64,000 bases of DNA from Mycolicibacterium baixiangningiae (GCF_016313185.1 NZ_CP066218.1:1736001-1800000); one strand, 5' to 3'; counted from the first letter of the stretch, positions 45,745-55,374 are shown. Translations and numbers: made by a program. The notes: a model not told the origin generated them from the letters alone.

Positions 45745-46979
45745 GCGGGGTCGGCGGCCGGCACCTGGTCGAGCTGGCGCAGCGCGGGCAGGAATACCGC
45801 TGCCGCGCCGAGGACCAGCATCGGCAGCGCGAGCGCGAAGAACGTCACGGACAGACCGGCTCCGTCGGCCAGCGGGCCTGCCACCACCAGACCGAGCGGG
45901 CCTGCGGCGTAGGCCAGCGAACCCATCACCCCGACCACCCGGCCGCGCAGATGCGCCGGCGCACGCGTCTGCATGACGTAGTTGTAGATCGGCGCGATCG
46001 GCCCGTACACCAGCCCGACAATCGCCGACAGCGCGAGAATCACCGGCAGCGGCGGCAGGAATGCGATCACCGTCATCGCGACGCCGAGGGTCAGCAGGGC
46101 GGTCAGCATCACGGTGCGGCGGTTGGCGTAGCGCGACAGCACCGCGTAGCTCAGCGCACCCACCAGCCCGCCGAGCGACAGTGCCATCAGCACCCAACCG
46201 AGCTGCGCCGGTTCGTCGCGGTCGGTGAAGTACTTCGGGAACAGCACGCTCTCCATCGGCATGTACAGACCGGTGGCGATCAGGTCGACGACCGCCAGCG
46301 TGCGTAATACCGGTGTGCGCCATACGAATCCGAGTCCTTCGACGATGCCGGTCCACACCCGCTCGGGCAATTGGTCGCGCTCCGGGCGGCCGGCGCCCTC
46401 GAGCCGCAGCCCGGCGATCGCGACGATCGACAGCACGAACGCCCCCGCCGTCACCCACATGGTGTTCACACCGCCCATCGTCGCGATCAGCAGACCGCCG
46501 ATCCCCGGTCCGACGATGTAGGCCAGGTTGAACACCGCCTCGTACACGCTGTTGGCGTGGTCGAGTGTCCACCCGGCCCGCTGGGCGGCCTCGGGCAGCA
46601 TCGTCTCGCGTGCGGTCATGCCGGCGGGGTCGAAGAAGGCGCCGAGCGCGGCGAGCGCCGCCAGCACCGCCACGTTGACCATGTGCACACCGAAGGTCAG
46701 CGCGAGGACGGGCACGGCGGCCACCGACAGTGCGGACAGGGCGTCGGAGATCATCGACACCCGCCGCCGGCCCAGGTAGTCGACCGCGGCACCGGCGATC
46801 AACGTGGCCACCAGCAGCGGCAGCGTGCCTGCCATCGCGACGATCGAGGCGTCGACGGCAGAGCCGTTGCGCTGCAACACCAACCACGGGAAGGCGACCA
46901 GTGAGATGCCGTTCCCCGCTCCCGCGGTCAGCGCCGAGAAGTAGATGAGGAACAGCGGGCCGCGCTTGCTGGTGGTCAT
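45741..46979 (-). CDS. tap: Multidrug efflux MFS transporter Tap
   Basis: 412 residues from ATG 46979 (MTTSKRGPLFLIYFSAL). Strongly similar to Rv1258c Tap: GNGISLVAFPWLVLQRNGSA, AAVDYLGRRRVSM, GPAGMTARE-like FDPAGMTARETMLPEAAQRAGW, PMESVLFPKYFTDRDEPAQLGW, VYGPIAPIYNYVMQTRAPAHLRGRV (two overlapping blocks). Twelve helices. Tap exports tetracycline, aminoglycosides and other drugs, and in mycobacteria is induced through WhiB7. I did not find a clear WhiB7 leader in the 75-base upstream spacer. Confidence 0.93.
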   Translation of the reverse strand: MTTSKRGPLFLIYFSALTAGAGNGISLVAFPWLVLQRNGSAVDASIVAMAGTLPLLVATLIAGAAVDYLGRRRVSMISDALSALSVAAVPVLALTFGVHMVNVAVLAALAALGAFFDPAGMTARETMLPEAAQRAGWTLDHANSVYEAVFNLAYIVGPGIGGLLIATMGGVNTMWVTAGAFVLSIVAIAGLRLEGAGRPERDQLPERVWTGIVEGLGFVWRTPVLRTLAVVDLIATGLYMPMESVLFPKYFTDRDEPAQLGWVLMALSLGGLVGALSYAVLSRYANRRTVMLTALLTLGVAMTVIAFLPPLPVILALSAIVGLVYGPIAPIYNYVMQTRAPAHLRGRVVGVMGSLAYAAGPLGLVVAGPLADGAGLSVTFFALALPMLVLGAAAVFLPALRQLDQVPAADPA

Positions 46980-47054
46980 GGGTATCGCGGCCGAATCTAG
47001 CAGCGCCGATGCCGTTCGGCGACGGATTTTCCCCGTGCCCGGCACAGTGGAGCC

Positions 47055-47876
47055 GTGCAATTGCCCCACCCGCGCACCGGCTTGCCGTTCCCCACACCCG
47101 TGCCGCCGGGGACGGGGTGGCCGGGCGATCCGGCCACACCCGCGACCGCGGTGGCCACGTCGGCGGCGGCAGTGGAGTCGCTGGCGGGCGCAGTCGCGTC
47201 ACTCGACGAGCTCGACGCGCTGGTCTCGGTGTGCCGCGCCTGCCCGCGTCTGGTCGAGTGGCGGGAGGAGGCGGCCGCGGTCAAACGCAAGGCGTTCGCC
47301 GATCAGCCGTACTGGGGCAGGCCCGCACCCGGGTGGGGTGACGCGCACCCGCGCATCTTGGTCGTCGGGTTGGCCCCGGCCGCCCACGGCGCCAACCGCA
47401 CCGGCCGGGTGTTCACCGGGGACCGCTCGGGTGACTTCCTGTTCGCCGCACTGCACCGCGGCGGGCTGGCCAACCAGGCGCTGTGCGTCGACGCCGCGGA
47501 CGGGTTGAACCTCAACGATGTTCGCGTCGCCGCGGCGGTCCGGTGCGCACCGCCGGCGAATGCACCCACCCCTGCCGAGCGGGCGACGTGCGCACCGTGG
47601 CTGGACGCGGAGTGGCGTCTGGTCCGTGGCGACGTGCGGGTGGTGGTCGCGCTGGGCGGCTTCGCGTGGAAAGTGGCGCTGCAGATGCTGCGCCGCGGCG
47701 GCGAGGAGGTGGCGGTGCCCGCACCGCAGTTCGGGCATCTCGCCGAGGCGACGGTCGGCGGCCTGACCCTGCTCGGCTGCTACCACCCCAGCCAGCAGAA
47801 CACCTTCACCGGCAAGCTGACCCCGGCGATGATGGACGGCGTGTTCTCGCGGGCCCGGGACCTGGCCGGGTTGTAG
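47055..47876 (+). CDS. udgB: Uracil-DNA glycosylase family 5, UdgB
   Basis: 273 residues from GTG 47055. Fe-S ligands C60, C63, C164 and C179 (CRAC, VRCAPP, TCAPW). Active-site block [19 protein letters not shown] at 105-123 and the late motif [13 protein letters not shown]. Family 5 enzymes remove uracil, hypoxanthine and some other damaged bases and lack the polar catalytic residue of family 1. Homologue of Rv1259. Confidence 0.95.
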   Translation: MQLPHPRTGLPFPTPVPPGTGWPGDPATPATAVATSAAAVESLAGAVASLDELDALVSVCRACPRLVEWREEAAAVKRKAFADQPYWGRPAPGWGDAHPRILVVGLAPAAHGANRTGRVFTGDRSGDFLFAALHRGGLANQALCVDAADGLNLNDVRVAAAVRCAPPANAPTPAERATCAPWLDAEWRLVRGDVRVVVALGGFAWKVALQMLRRGGEEVAVPAPQFGHLAEATVGGLTLLGCYHPSQQNTFTGKLTPAMMDGVFSRARDLAGL

Positions 47877-47925
47877 CGCAGCCCACGTCGGGAACGCGCG
47901 GGCGCCGAAATGCGTTGTGGCTTCC

Positions 47926-48975
47926 ATGCGCCTTTCTGTCCTGGACCTCATACCCGTGCGCAGCGACCAGACCACCTCGGATGCGCTGGCGGCGACCACC
48001 CACCTCGCGCAGACCGCTGACCGGCTGGGATACACCCGCTACTGGATCGCCGAGCACCACAACATGCCCGCCGTCGCCGCGACCAGTCCGCCGGTCGTGA
48101 TCGCGCACCTCGCTGCGCAGACGTCGCAGGTGCGGTTCGGTTCGGGCGGAGTGATGCTGCCCAACCACGCCCCGCTGGCGGTGGCCGAACAGTTCGCCCT
48201 GCTCGAAGCCGCCCACCCGGGCCGCATCGACCTCGGGCTCGGCCGGGCGCCGGGGTCGGACCCGGTGACGTCGATGGCGCTGCGCGGCGCCGCCGGGCGT
48301 GACGACACCGACATCGAGCGCTTTCCCGAGTACCTCGACGACGTCGCGGCGCTGATGAGCAGGCACGGCGTGCGGGTCTCGTTGCCGCGCAACCTGATGC
48401 GCGAGAACTACATCCTCAAGGCCACCCCCGCAGCGGCCACCGAACCGCGGTTGTGGCTGCTCGGCTCCTCGATGTACTCCGCGCACCTGGCCGCCGCCAA
48501 GGGTCTGCCGTACGTGTTCGCCCACCACTTCTCCGGACAGGGCACCGCCGAGGCGCTGGCCACCTACCGTGCCGAGTTCCGGCCCAGCGACGTCGCCGCC
48601 GAACCGGTGACGTTCCTGACGGTGAACGCCGTCGTCGCCGAGACCCACGACGAGGCGATGGCGCTGATGCTGCCGAACCTGCACATGATGGCCCAGCTGC
48701 GCACCGGTCAGCCGTTGACCGCGCTCGACCTGGTCGAGGACGCCGAGTCCAAGCAGCTCAGTGCCCAGGCCCAGGCTGTCGTCCAGCACGGACTGACGCG
48801 TGCCGTGGTCGGCTCACCGACCGAGGCGGCAGAACAGGTCCGGGCCCTGGCCGACGAGTTCGACGTCGACGAAGTGATGGTCAACCCCGTCGCCTCTGCG
48901 CGCCGCGGCACCGATCCGGCGACGTCGCCCGCCCGCGACACCACGCTGGAACTGCTGGCCAAAGAGCTGTTCTAG
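47926..48975 (+). CDS. LLM-class flavin-dependent oxidoreductase (luciferase-like)
   Basis: 349 residues from ATG 47926; a GTG at 47917 is possible. TIM-barrel bacterial-luciferase fold: MRLSVLDLIPVRSDQT, YWIAEHHNMPAVAATSP, GSGGVMLPNHAPLAVAEQF, RIDLGLGRAPGSDP, LWLLGSSMYSAHLAAAKGLPY (last two partly conserved). It belongs to the FMN-type, MsnO8/YwcH-like group. Substrate unknown. Its TAG overlaps that of the convergent Ddn-like gene (CTAG). Confidence 0.9.
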   Translation: MRLSVLDLIPVRSDQTTSDALAATTHLAQTADRLGYTRYWIAEHHNMPAVAATSPPVVIAHLAAQTSQVRFGSGGVMLPNHAPLAVAEQFALLEAAHPGRIDLGLGRAPGSDPVTSMALRGAAGRDDTDIERFPEYLDDVAALMSRHGVRVSLPRNLMRENYILKATPAAATEPRLWLLGSSMYSAHLAAAKGLPYVFAHHFSGQGTAEALATYRAEFRPSDVAAEPVTFLTVNAVVAETHDEAMALMLPNLHMMAQLRTGQPLTALDLVEDAESKQLSAQAQAVVQHGLTRAVVGSPTEAAEQVRALADEFDVDEVMVNPVASARRGTDPATSPARDTTLELLAKELF

Positions 48976-49418
48976 GGCGTCAGCTTGACGATCGGGATGG
49001 GCCGCGTCGTGCGCTTCTGGTAGGCGTCGTAGCGGTTGGAGTTGTTGTCGTTCACGATCCGCCACAGCCGCGCGTAGTCCGGGTCGTCGGGTAGCACGGG
49101 ATGTGCCGTCACGGCGAAGCGCTTTGTGCCGACGTTGATCTCGACGTTCGGGTGGGCTTTGAGGTTGTGGTACCAGCCCGGTGACTTCGGCGCCCCGCCC
49201 ATCGAGGCGACGATCAGATAGCTCTCGCCGTCGCGGGCGTAGGTGAGCGTGTTGCTGCGGGGCTTGCCCGTCTTGGCGCCGACGGTGTGCAGCAACAGGC
49301 TGGGAGGGGCGCCCGGGATGTGATGCCCGAAGCGGCCGTTCGTCTTCTTGTACAGCAGGTCGTGCAGCTTGAGCAGCCGGAGGCCGACCTGTTCGACGGG
49401 GGAGAGGTGGCTCATCAC
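48972..49418 (-). CDS. Nitroreductase/F420-dependent Ddn-family protein
   Basis: 148 residues. Split beta-barrel of the DUF385/Ddn family: GAPPSLLLHTVGAKTGKPRSNTLTY, YLIVASMGGAPKSPGWYHNL and ANPNVEI-like AHPNVEINVG. Such proteins use reduced F420 to reduce quinones or, in Ddn, the prodrug pretomanid. A second ATG one codon later is equally possible. Confidence 0.9.
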   Translation of the reverse strand: MMSHLSPVEQVGLRLLKLHDLLYKKTNGRFGHHIPGAPPSLLLHTVGAKTGKPRSNTLTYARDGESYLIVASMGGAPKSPGWYHNLKAHPNVEINVGTKRFAVTAHPVLPDDPDYARLWRIVNDNNSNRYDAYQKRTTRPIPIVKLTP

Positions 49419-49454
49419 ATCAGTGTGTCAGGCCGCGCGGTGACGGCCATTCGC

Positions 49455-49886
49455 CTACGGGGTCTTGTCGAGTTCGGCGAGCGCCTCGCGCAGCAGGCGG
49501 CCGGACTCCTCACGGTCCGGGTCGCGTCGCAGCACCATGTTCTTGGCGAACGCGAGCTTGTCACCGCTGCGGCGGGGGAGCACGTGCAGGTGGATGTGGA
49601 ACACCGTCTGGAAGGCCGCTTTTCCGTCGTTGATCGCGATGTTGTTGCCGTCGGCATGCAGCCCTGAGTGCCGCGCCGCCCTGGCGATGCGCTGTCCGAT
49701 GCGGGCCAGACCGGCGACCGTATCGGGTGGCGTGTCGGTGAGGTCCACGGTGTGTGCCTTCGGAATCACCAGCGTGTGGCCCTTGGCGAACGGCCGGATG
49801 TCGAGGAACGCCAGATACTCCGCGTCCTCGTAGATGCGGATGGCCGGTGCTTCACCGGCGACGATGTCGCAGAACACGCAAGACAT
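49455..49886 (-). CDS. HIT-family nucleotide hydrolase/transferase (Rv1262c-like)
   Basis: 143 residues. HIT motif HIHLHVLPR at 97-105 and the zinc-type N-terminus CVFCDIVAGE. The HINT/YcfF-like group hydrolyses nucleoside phosphoramidates or related compounds. The order matches M. tuberculosis Rv1262c before the cyclase Rv1264, but amiB2 (Rv1263) is missing here. Confidence 0.92.
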   Translation of the reverse strand: MSCVFCDIVAGEAPAIRIYEDAEYLAFLDIRPFAKGHTLVIPKAHTVDLTDTPPDTVAGLARIGQRIARAARHSGLHADGNNIAINDGKAAFQTVFHIHLHVLPRRSGDKLAFAKNMVLRRDPDREESGRLLREALAELDKTP

Positions 49887-49912
49887 CCCGCCACGGTAGC
49901 CGGGTCTCGATA

Positions 49913-49976
49913 CGCCGAAACTGCGGGGAGATCACCGTTTCGTGCGTTTCGGTGATCTCCCCGCAGTCTCGGGGCG
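49913..49976. repeat. Palindromic repeat element, copy B
   Basis: Left arm 49913-49937 begins CGCCGAAACTGCGGGGAG; right arm 49950-49972 ends GCAGTCTCGG, followed by GGCG. The stem is about 23 bp with one mismatch and the loop is 12 bases. It fills most of the spacer between the small secreted protein gene and the HIT gene, both leftward. Confidence 0.85.
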
Positions 49977-49982
49977 AGTGGG

Positions 49983-50231
49983 TCAGCGGGTGGTGACGTA
50001 GACGACGCGGCGGTCGTTGTCGTAGCGCACCGAGACGATGCTGGACTCATCGAGCGGCTTGTTCATGCCCTGCTGGGTGACGCGGACCTGGTAGCCGCGG
50101 TCATCGAGCGAGCTGATGGTGTCCTGGGCGTTGCCGGGGCCGGCGGGGGCGGCCTGGGCGGGGGCGGCGAAACCGAGGAATCCGGTTGCCAGTCCGCCGG
50201 CGATGATGGTGGCGAATCCGAACTTGTTCAT
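49983..50231 (-). CDS. Small secreted protein of unknown function
   Basis: 82 residues from ATG 50231 behind AAGAGG. Signal peptide KFGFATIIAGGLATGFLGFAAPAQA, cleaved probably after AQA. The mature peptide of about 55 residues (AGPGNAQDTISSLDDRGYQ, VSVRYDNDRRVVYVTTR) resembles small mycobacterial secreted proteins with the conserved DTISxLxxxGYxV pattern. No Cys. Function unknown. Confidence 0.78.
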   Translation of the reverse strand: MNKFGFATIIAGGLATGFLGFAAPAQAAPAGPGNAQDTISSLDDRGYQVRVTQQGMNKPLDESSIVSVRYDNDRRVVYVTTR

Positions 50232-50374
50232 TTTCGTACCTCTTCGTGTCCGTTCGGTCTGGAGGGTTTTCCTGGCCGGTCTGCCTGCAATAACCTGCAG
50301 GTCAGCGGGTTCCATCCCGTTGGCAGTGATTGACCGACCGCTGGCAGGAAGTGTGCGACGGCCACGCTGGAGCA

Positions 50375-50385
50375 CGCCGAAACTG
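50375..50385. repeat. Palindromic repeat element, half copy C
   Basis: CGCCGAAACTG repeats the left terminus of the palindromic family, without a matching right arm. It lies 15 bases from the end of the cyclase-ATPase gene and may be a decayed or truncated copy. Confidence 0.4.
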
Positions 50386-50399
50386 TGGAAAAGGGACCG

Positions 50400-53300
50400 T
50401 CACGCCATCGCGTTCGCCAGTGCGATGTCTGCCTCGTAGCCCAGTTCGGCCGACATCTCCCGGTAGCAGTCGCGGTAGTGGCGGTAGGCGCCGTCGTCAC
50501 CCCGGGCGCGCGCCACGAGGGCACGCAGACGCAGCACGGTGACGTCTCGCGTGCGCCACCCGTCCAACGCCGTCTCGGCGGCGAGTCGGTCGACGACGTC
50601 CTCAGCCTCCGCGATGTCCCCCGTGCGGTCCTCGGCGTCGCCCCCGTCGAGCAGGGTCTCGGCGAACAGGCGCGCGGTGGGCGGCGCGTGCCCGGGCTGC
50701 CCTTCGTCGTACAGCGCGTTCCACGCCTCGCGCAGAACGGATATCGCGCCGTTGCGATCCCCGAGCATGTTCATCCCCCACCCGATCCACGAATCGACGA
50801 TCGGCAGGTGCGCCTGATAGAACCGCCCGTCCACACACATCTGGCGAGCCTGGGTCAGGAGGTCCATCGCGGTACCGACATCCGAGGGGTCGCCGTGCAG
50901 CAGCGCCACACCCAGGGCCATCCTCGCGAAGCCCAACCCCAGATCGTCCGCCGACCTCTCCGCCAAGTGCAGGACATCTTGGAGCTGACGGCGCACGCGC
51001 GCGTCGGACCGCAAGATCCCATTGGCGACGGGCATCGCGTACGCGTACACGATGACGATGCCCAGCGACATCGAGTCCGTCTCGTTGACCATGGCGACCG
51101 CGCGGTCCGCATCATCCCGCCAACCGCGCTGTCCGGACACCGCCCGCCCCAACCCGCGAGATGCGTACGCACTCGCCAGCGGCGCGCCGATGATGAGTCC
51201 CTCGGTGCCGGGTTCGTTGTCGTCGGCGAGGTCGATGACCATCTGCGCCCAGCGGATGGCCTCGGCGAGGTCACCGATGGTCATCTTGACGGCGATCGGC
51301 CCCACCGACAACTGCATGATGAGCCCGGGGTCGCCGGACGACTCGACCAGCGCGGACAGCTCCGGTGTCATCTCGGCCGCTTCGCGCACCCTGCCCTTCA
51401 TGTAGTGCTCGCCGAGCACCCCGGACATCGCCACGGCAAGTGACGCCTTGTCGCCGGCTCGGCCGCACAGCTCCCGCAATTCGTCGAATCGCTCACCGGC
51501 GACAGCCAGTCCGGTGCGGAAACCGTTGCCACACAACATCGTCTGGGGCGCAATCCGCTTGCTCAGCCAATCGGGGGTGTCGTCGGGCAGCTCGTCGGCG
51601 ATGCGACGCGCACGCTCCCAGCTGACCTCCGCCGCCGAGATGTCGCGGTTGGTCAGCCAACCTCCGGCCCGCATGTGCCAGTCGTAGGCGTCCGCGAATT
51701 CGCCTGCGCGCTCCAGATGTTCGGCGATCAGTGCTGCGTTGCCGTCGGCGGCGTCGGGTTCGAGTGTGCGAATCAACTCGGCCAGCCGCCGATGCAGGAC
51801 CGCGCGATCCGACTTCAGCTGTGACTCGTAAGCCACCGCCCGAATGAGCGGCTGGTGGAAGGCGTACTGGGCGCGCGGCGTGAAGCGGATCTGGTCCACC
51901 AACTCCGCCGCCACCAATTCGTCGATCTGGGGCTTGATGCAGAGGCCGTGCAGCGTGCGTTCGTCGAACACCGAACCCACGACCGCCGCGGCACACAGCG
52001 TGCGTTTGGCGCCGGGCTGCAGGCGGTCGATACGGGCGGCGATGGTGGCCTGGAGCGTGGGCGGCACCGTCAGCTCGTGACGGTCGCCGACGACGGTGTA
52101 GGCGCCGCGTTCACCACGCAGCGCACCGCGCTCCTGGAGGTCACGGACCATCTCCAGCATGAAGAACGGATTGCCGCCGGCCTGCCCGACGATTGCGGTG
52201 CACAGCTGACGGTCCGTGGCGGCCGGGCCGAGGAGGCCGCAGACGAGGGCGGACGATTCGGCGCCAGAGAGCGGCATGAGCGCGAACGTCTGCGCCGCGG
52301 GGATCGTGTCGAGGACCCCGCGATATTCCGGCCTGGAGGTGATCAGCACCATGCTGGGAACGCGTGGCACCACGCTGAGGAAGTCGGCCAGCAGCGATTC
52401 GCTGATCTGGTCGATCCAATGCACATCCTCGATGACGTAGAGCGCGGGTGTGGTGCGGCTGAGCGAGACGGCGTTGATCAGCGCGGTCAGCCGGCGGCGC
52501 CGCGCGTCGGGATCGATCTGCGGGATGTCGGCGCCGGGTTCGGCGACGCCGAGCAACTCCTGCAGGATGAGCCGGTCCTGCGGATCGGCATCCGGGGTCA
52601 GCCCGTCGAGGATGGCCCTGGCGGTGTCCGGTTCGACGCCGGCCACTCCGGTGCCGGTGCGCAAGAGCTGCCGGATGACGTGGAACGAGATGTCGCTGGC
52701 GTGCGATTCGCAGTACACGGCATGGATTTCCATTCCGAGCCGCACCGCGTCCTGGAGCACCGCCCGCACGAGGCGGCTCTTCCCGATACCCGGCGGGCCG
52801 ACGACGTGGACCACGCTGCCCTGCCCGCCGACCACCCGGTGCAGAAGCGCCTCCACCGCGGCGAGTTCCCAGCGGCGGCCGACCATATCGGTTTCGTCGA
52901 GCGCTTGGGCGGTGCGGGCGCCGACCGCCACGAGGCGACGCGCGGGCACGCGGATCCCGGACCCTTTCAGCACGACCGTCTCGGGGTCGCCCAACTCGGC
53001 GCAGTCGCGCACCAGCCCGGCGGTCGCCGCGCTCAGCATCACCCCACCGGGCGGCGCCGCGGACTCCATGCGCTGTGCCAAGCCGACGTGCTCCCCGATC
53101 GCGGTGTAGGTCGGCGAATCCGAGCCGAGGCCACCGGTGATCACCTGGCCGGAGTCCAGTCCTACGCGCAGCCGCAGGTCCACACCGTCGCGCGCACCGA
53201 TCGCATCACGCAGGCCGCCGGCCTCCTTCTGGATGTCGATGGCGGCCAGGCAGGCACGAAATGCATGGTCCTCCAGTGCAATCGGCGCACCGAAGATCGT

Positions 53301-53576
53301 CATCACGCCGTCGCCGGTGAACTTGTCGAGGGTGCCGCCGTAGTGCCGTACGACCCGCGAACACCGGTCGAACACCTCGCCCATGATCTCGCGCAGCCTC
53401 TCGGCTCCCACACTGGCGGCCAGATCCATCGACCGGACGACATCGGCGAACAGCACGGTGACCTGTTTGTACTCCGCCTCCTGGGGTGCGGCGACCGGTG
53501 TGCCGCAGGCGTCGCAGAACCGGGCGCCCGCCCGCGGGTGTGCGCCGCACACCGAGCATTTCGCCGCTGCCGTCAT
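50400..53576 (-). CDS. Class III nucleotidyl cyclase with AAA/STAND ATPase and TPR-like C-terminus
   Basis: 1058 residues from ATG 53576 behind AGGGG. Zinc ribbon with C7, C10, C21, C24. Cyclase domain about 35-210: metal Asp45 (FADVV) and Asp89 (TGDG), Lys85, Arg169; the position of the transition-state Asn is Gly165 (GEHVGLAQR), so activity is doubtful. ATPase: Walker A GPPGIGKS at 260-267, Walker B Asp384 (YVIEDVHW). The last 500 residues are helical TPR-like repeats. Related M. tuberculosis proteins (Rv0386, Rv1358, Rv2488c) end in a LuxR helix-turn-helix, which is missing here. Confidence 0.88.
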   Translation of the reverse strand: MTAAAKCSVCGAHPRAGARFCDACGTPVAAPQEAEYKQVTVLFADVVRSMDLAASVGAERLREIMGEVFDRCSRVVRHYGGTLDKFTGDGVMTIFGAPIALEDHAFRACLAAIDIQKEAGGLRDAIGARDGVDLRLRVGLDSGQVITGGLGSDSPTYTAIGEHVGLAQRMESAAPPGGVMLSAATAGLVRDCAELGDPETVVLKGSGIRVPARRLVAVGARTAQALDETDMVGRRWELAAVEALLHRVVGGQGSVVHVVGPPGIGKSRLVRAVLQDAVRLGMEIHAVYCESHASDISFHVIRQLLRTGTGVAGVEPDTARAILDGLTPDADPQDRLILQELLGVAEPGADIPQIDPDARRRRLTALINAVSLSRTTPALYVIEDVHWIDQISESLLADFLSVVPRVPSMVLITSRPEYRGVLDTIPAAQTFALMPLSGAESSALVCGLLGPAATDRQLCTAIVGQAGGNPFFMLEMVRDLQERGALRGERGAYTVVGDRHELTVPPTLQATIAARIDRLQPGAKRTLCAAAVVGSVFDERTLHGLCIKPQIDELVAAELVDQIRFTPRAQYAFHQPLIRAVAYESQLKSDRAVLHRRLAELIRTLEPDAADGNAALIAEHLERAGEFADAYDWHMRAGGWLTNRDISAAEVSWERARRIADELPDDTPDWLSKRIAPQTMLCGNGFRTGLAVAGERFDELRELCGRAGDKASLAVAMSGVLGEHYMKGRVREAAEMTPELSALVESSGDPGLIMQLSVGPIAVKMTIGDLAEAIRWAQMVIDLADDNEPGTEGLIIGAPLASAYASRGLGRAVSGQRGWRDDADRAVAMVNETDSMSLGIVIVYAYAMPVANGILRSDARVRRQLQDVLHLAERSADDLGLGFARMALGVALLHGDPSDVGTAMDLLTQARQMCVDGRFYQAHLPIVDSWIGWGMNMLGDRNGAISVLREAWNALYDEGQPGHAPPTARLFAETLLDGGDAEDRTGDIAEAEDVVDRLAAETALDGWRTRDVTVLRLRALVARARGDDGAYRHYRDCYREMSAELGYEADIALANAMA

Positions 53577-53676
53577 CAGCTGCCCCTGATTGCACGTTTC
53601 CCCATCGAGCATATTGCGCGGTACCGGCCATGGCAGCTTTCCCCAGATGTTGTATTCGGGCCGGTTGCGCTCGCAA

Positions 53677-54210
53677 TCAATCGATTTCGCTGCGTGGCGA
53701 CGGTTGCCGCAGAGGCTGCAGCGCCGCCCGCCACGCCGCCAGCTTCAGTTCGTAGCGCATCGTCTGCGCGGGGCTGGTCGACGGCAGCCGGAGGAACTCG
53801 ACATCGAAGTCCCCGCTCACCAGCCGCCGGAAGTTCTTCTCCGCGGCGGCGCCGTTGAACAGCACCCGCCGGATCGTCGGATAGCGGCGAAAAAACGGGC
53901 CGAAGTCGTTGGCCACCATGCTCGCCGGTTCCACCGCGGAGTCGAGGCTGCCGGCGCGCCGGCACTCGCGCAGCACATCCCACACCGCCACGCCGTGGGC
54001 GATCAGCGCGGCGGTGCGCTCCGGGTACGGGTCGTCGGCGTCGAAGTCGTAGAGCGCACCGGTGATGCGCCAGAACGCATTGCGCGGGTTGCCGTAGTAC
54101 TGGTGCTTGGCCAGCGCCAGCACGCTTGGCGCATTGCCGAGCACGAGGACTTGGGGTGCGCCGCCGACGATGGGCGGGAACCCGTGCAACAGCGGCGGAC
54201 GGACGGTCAT
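53677..54210 (-). CDS. DNA-deoxyinosine (hypoxanthine) glycosylase-like, UDG superfamily family 6
   Basis: 177 residues starting MTVRPPLLHGFPP at 54210; the longer open frame upstream crosses the divergent cyclase gene. Motifs VLVLGNAPSVLALAKHQYYGNPRNAFWRI (position about 20-48, split), AVWDVLRECRRAGSLD, and LPSTSPA near the end match the hypoxanthine-DNA glycosylase group. Family 6 enzymes remove deaminated adenine. It is 45 bases from, and divergent to, the Rv1264-type cyclase. The window thus has two UDG-superfamily genes. Confidence 0.82.
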   Translation of the reverse strand: MTVRPPLLHGFPPIVGGAPQVLVLGNAPSVLALAKHQYYGNPRNAFWRITGALYDFDADDPYPERTAALIAHGVAVWDVLRECRRAGSLDSAVEPASMVANDFGPFFRRYPTIRRVLFNGAAAEKNFRRLVSGDFDVEFLRLPSTSPAQTMRYELKLAAWRAALQPLRQPSPRSEID

Positions 54211-54255
54211 CACCGACCATGATGCCCAACACGCCGCCGGGTATACGTTTGCCGC

Positions 54256-55374
54256 GTGACAGAAGCGCAGGAGATCGACGAGGCCGGGCTCCTCGACGGG
54301 CTGACGGGGGCGGCGCGCGCCGAACGCGCCGAGTTGATCGAGTGGCTGCTGTCCCGGGGGTTCACGGTGCCCGAGGTGCGCGAGGCGGTCGCGCCGATGC
54401 TTCTGGCGTCGCGACGGCACGTCGGTGATGACGGCGTCTACGTCTCCGCGCGGGAGACCAGTGAGAAGTTCGGCATCGACCTCGACCTGCTGCAGCGGGT
54501 GCAGCACGCGATGGGCCTGTCGCGGGAGGACGATCCCGATGCCGCGGTACACCTACGCGCGGATGCCGAGGCCGCCGCCCATGCCCAGCGGTTCATCGAG
54601 TTCGGTCTCGATCCCGATCAGGTCGTGCAGGTGGTGCGCGTGCTGTCGGAGGGGCTTGCGAAGGCCGCGGAGGTGATGCGGTACACCGCGTTCGCGGCGG
54701 TGCTGACACCCGGGGCGACGGAACTGGAGATCGCGGGGAAATCCGAGTCGCTCGTGCGGGAGCTCGCCCCGCTGCTCGGCCCGATGATCCAGGACATGCT
54801 GCTGCTGCAGTTGCGCCACGCTATGGAGACCGAGGCGGTCTCCGCGACGGAGCGGGCTGAGGGGCTTCCGCTGCCCGGTGCCCGTGAGGTTTCGATCATG
54901 TTCGCCGATCTGGTCGGGTTCACCCGGCTCGGCGAGGCGCTGCCGCCGGAGAAGCTGGAGCTGCTCGCGCGCCGGATCGGCGACCTGGCCCGTGAGCTCG
55001 CGGTGGCGCCGGTGCGGTTCGTCAAAACGATCGGCGACGCGGTGATGCTGGTCAGCACCGATGCGGCAGCGCTGCTCGAGGCGGCGCTGGCGCTGCTCGA
55101 CACCGCCCACAGCGACGGGGAGTTCCCGCGGCTGCGGGTGGGGCTTGCCGCCGGGGAGGCGGTCAGTCGCGCAGGAGACTGGTTCGGCAGCCCGGTCAAC
55201 CTCGCCAGTCGGGTCACCGGTGCCGCCCGCCCCGGGACCGTGCTGGTCTCCGAATCGTTCCGCGACGCCGTCGGGGACGACGAGCGGTTCTCGTGGTCGT
55301 TCGCCGGTGCCCGTCACCTCAAGGGCATCAAGGGCGAGGTGAAACTCTTCCGCGCCCGCCGCCCCGGCGAATGA
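54256..55374 (+). CDS. pH-sensing-type adenylyl cyclase (Rv1264-like)
   Basis: 372 residues from GTG 54256. Residues about 1-190 are the helical autoinhibitory N-terminal domain ([53 protein letters not shown]). The class III catalytic domain has D218, K257, D261, D308, N315 and R319, a full active-site set. Rv1264 is activated at acid pH through rearrangement of the N-terminal domain; the same control is likely. It makes cAMP. It ends 3 bases from the convergent copA gene. The C-terminal tail is shorter than in Rv1264. Confidence 0.94.
   Translation: MTEAQEIDEAGLLDGLTGAARAERAELIEWLLSRGFTVPEVREAVAPMLLASRRHVGDDGVYVSARETSEKFGIDLDLLQRVQHAMGLSREDDPDAAVHLRADAEAAAHAQRFIEFGLDPDQVVQVVRVLSEGLAKAAEVMRYTAFAAVLTPGATELEIAGKSESLVRELAPLLGPMIQDMLLLQLRHAMETEAVSATERAEGLPLPGAREVSIMFADLVGFTRLGEALPPEKLELLARRIGDLARELAVAPVRFVKTIGDAVMLVSTDAAALLEAALALLDTAHSDGEFPRLRVGLAAGEAVSRAGDWFGSPVNLASRVTGAARPGTVLVSESFRDAVGDDERFSWSFAGARHLKGIKGEVKLFRARRPGE

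Noticed and set aside
46980..47054. WhiB7-type leader upstream of tap
   Set aside because: The 75-base spacer shows no clear AT-rich stretch next to a -35 element or an upstream leader ORF, so it was not reported as a feature.
47903..47911. Further copy of the palindromic element (GCGCCGAAA)
   Set aside because: Only eight bases of the terminus match and no right arm follows; too short to count.
51855..53858. Plus-strand open frame of 667 codons opposite the cyclase-ATPase
   Set aside because: No motifs and strong Arg/Gly/His bias; the opposite strand carries zinc ribbon, cyclase and Walker motifs.
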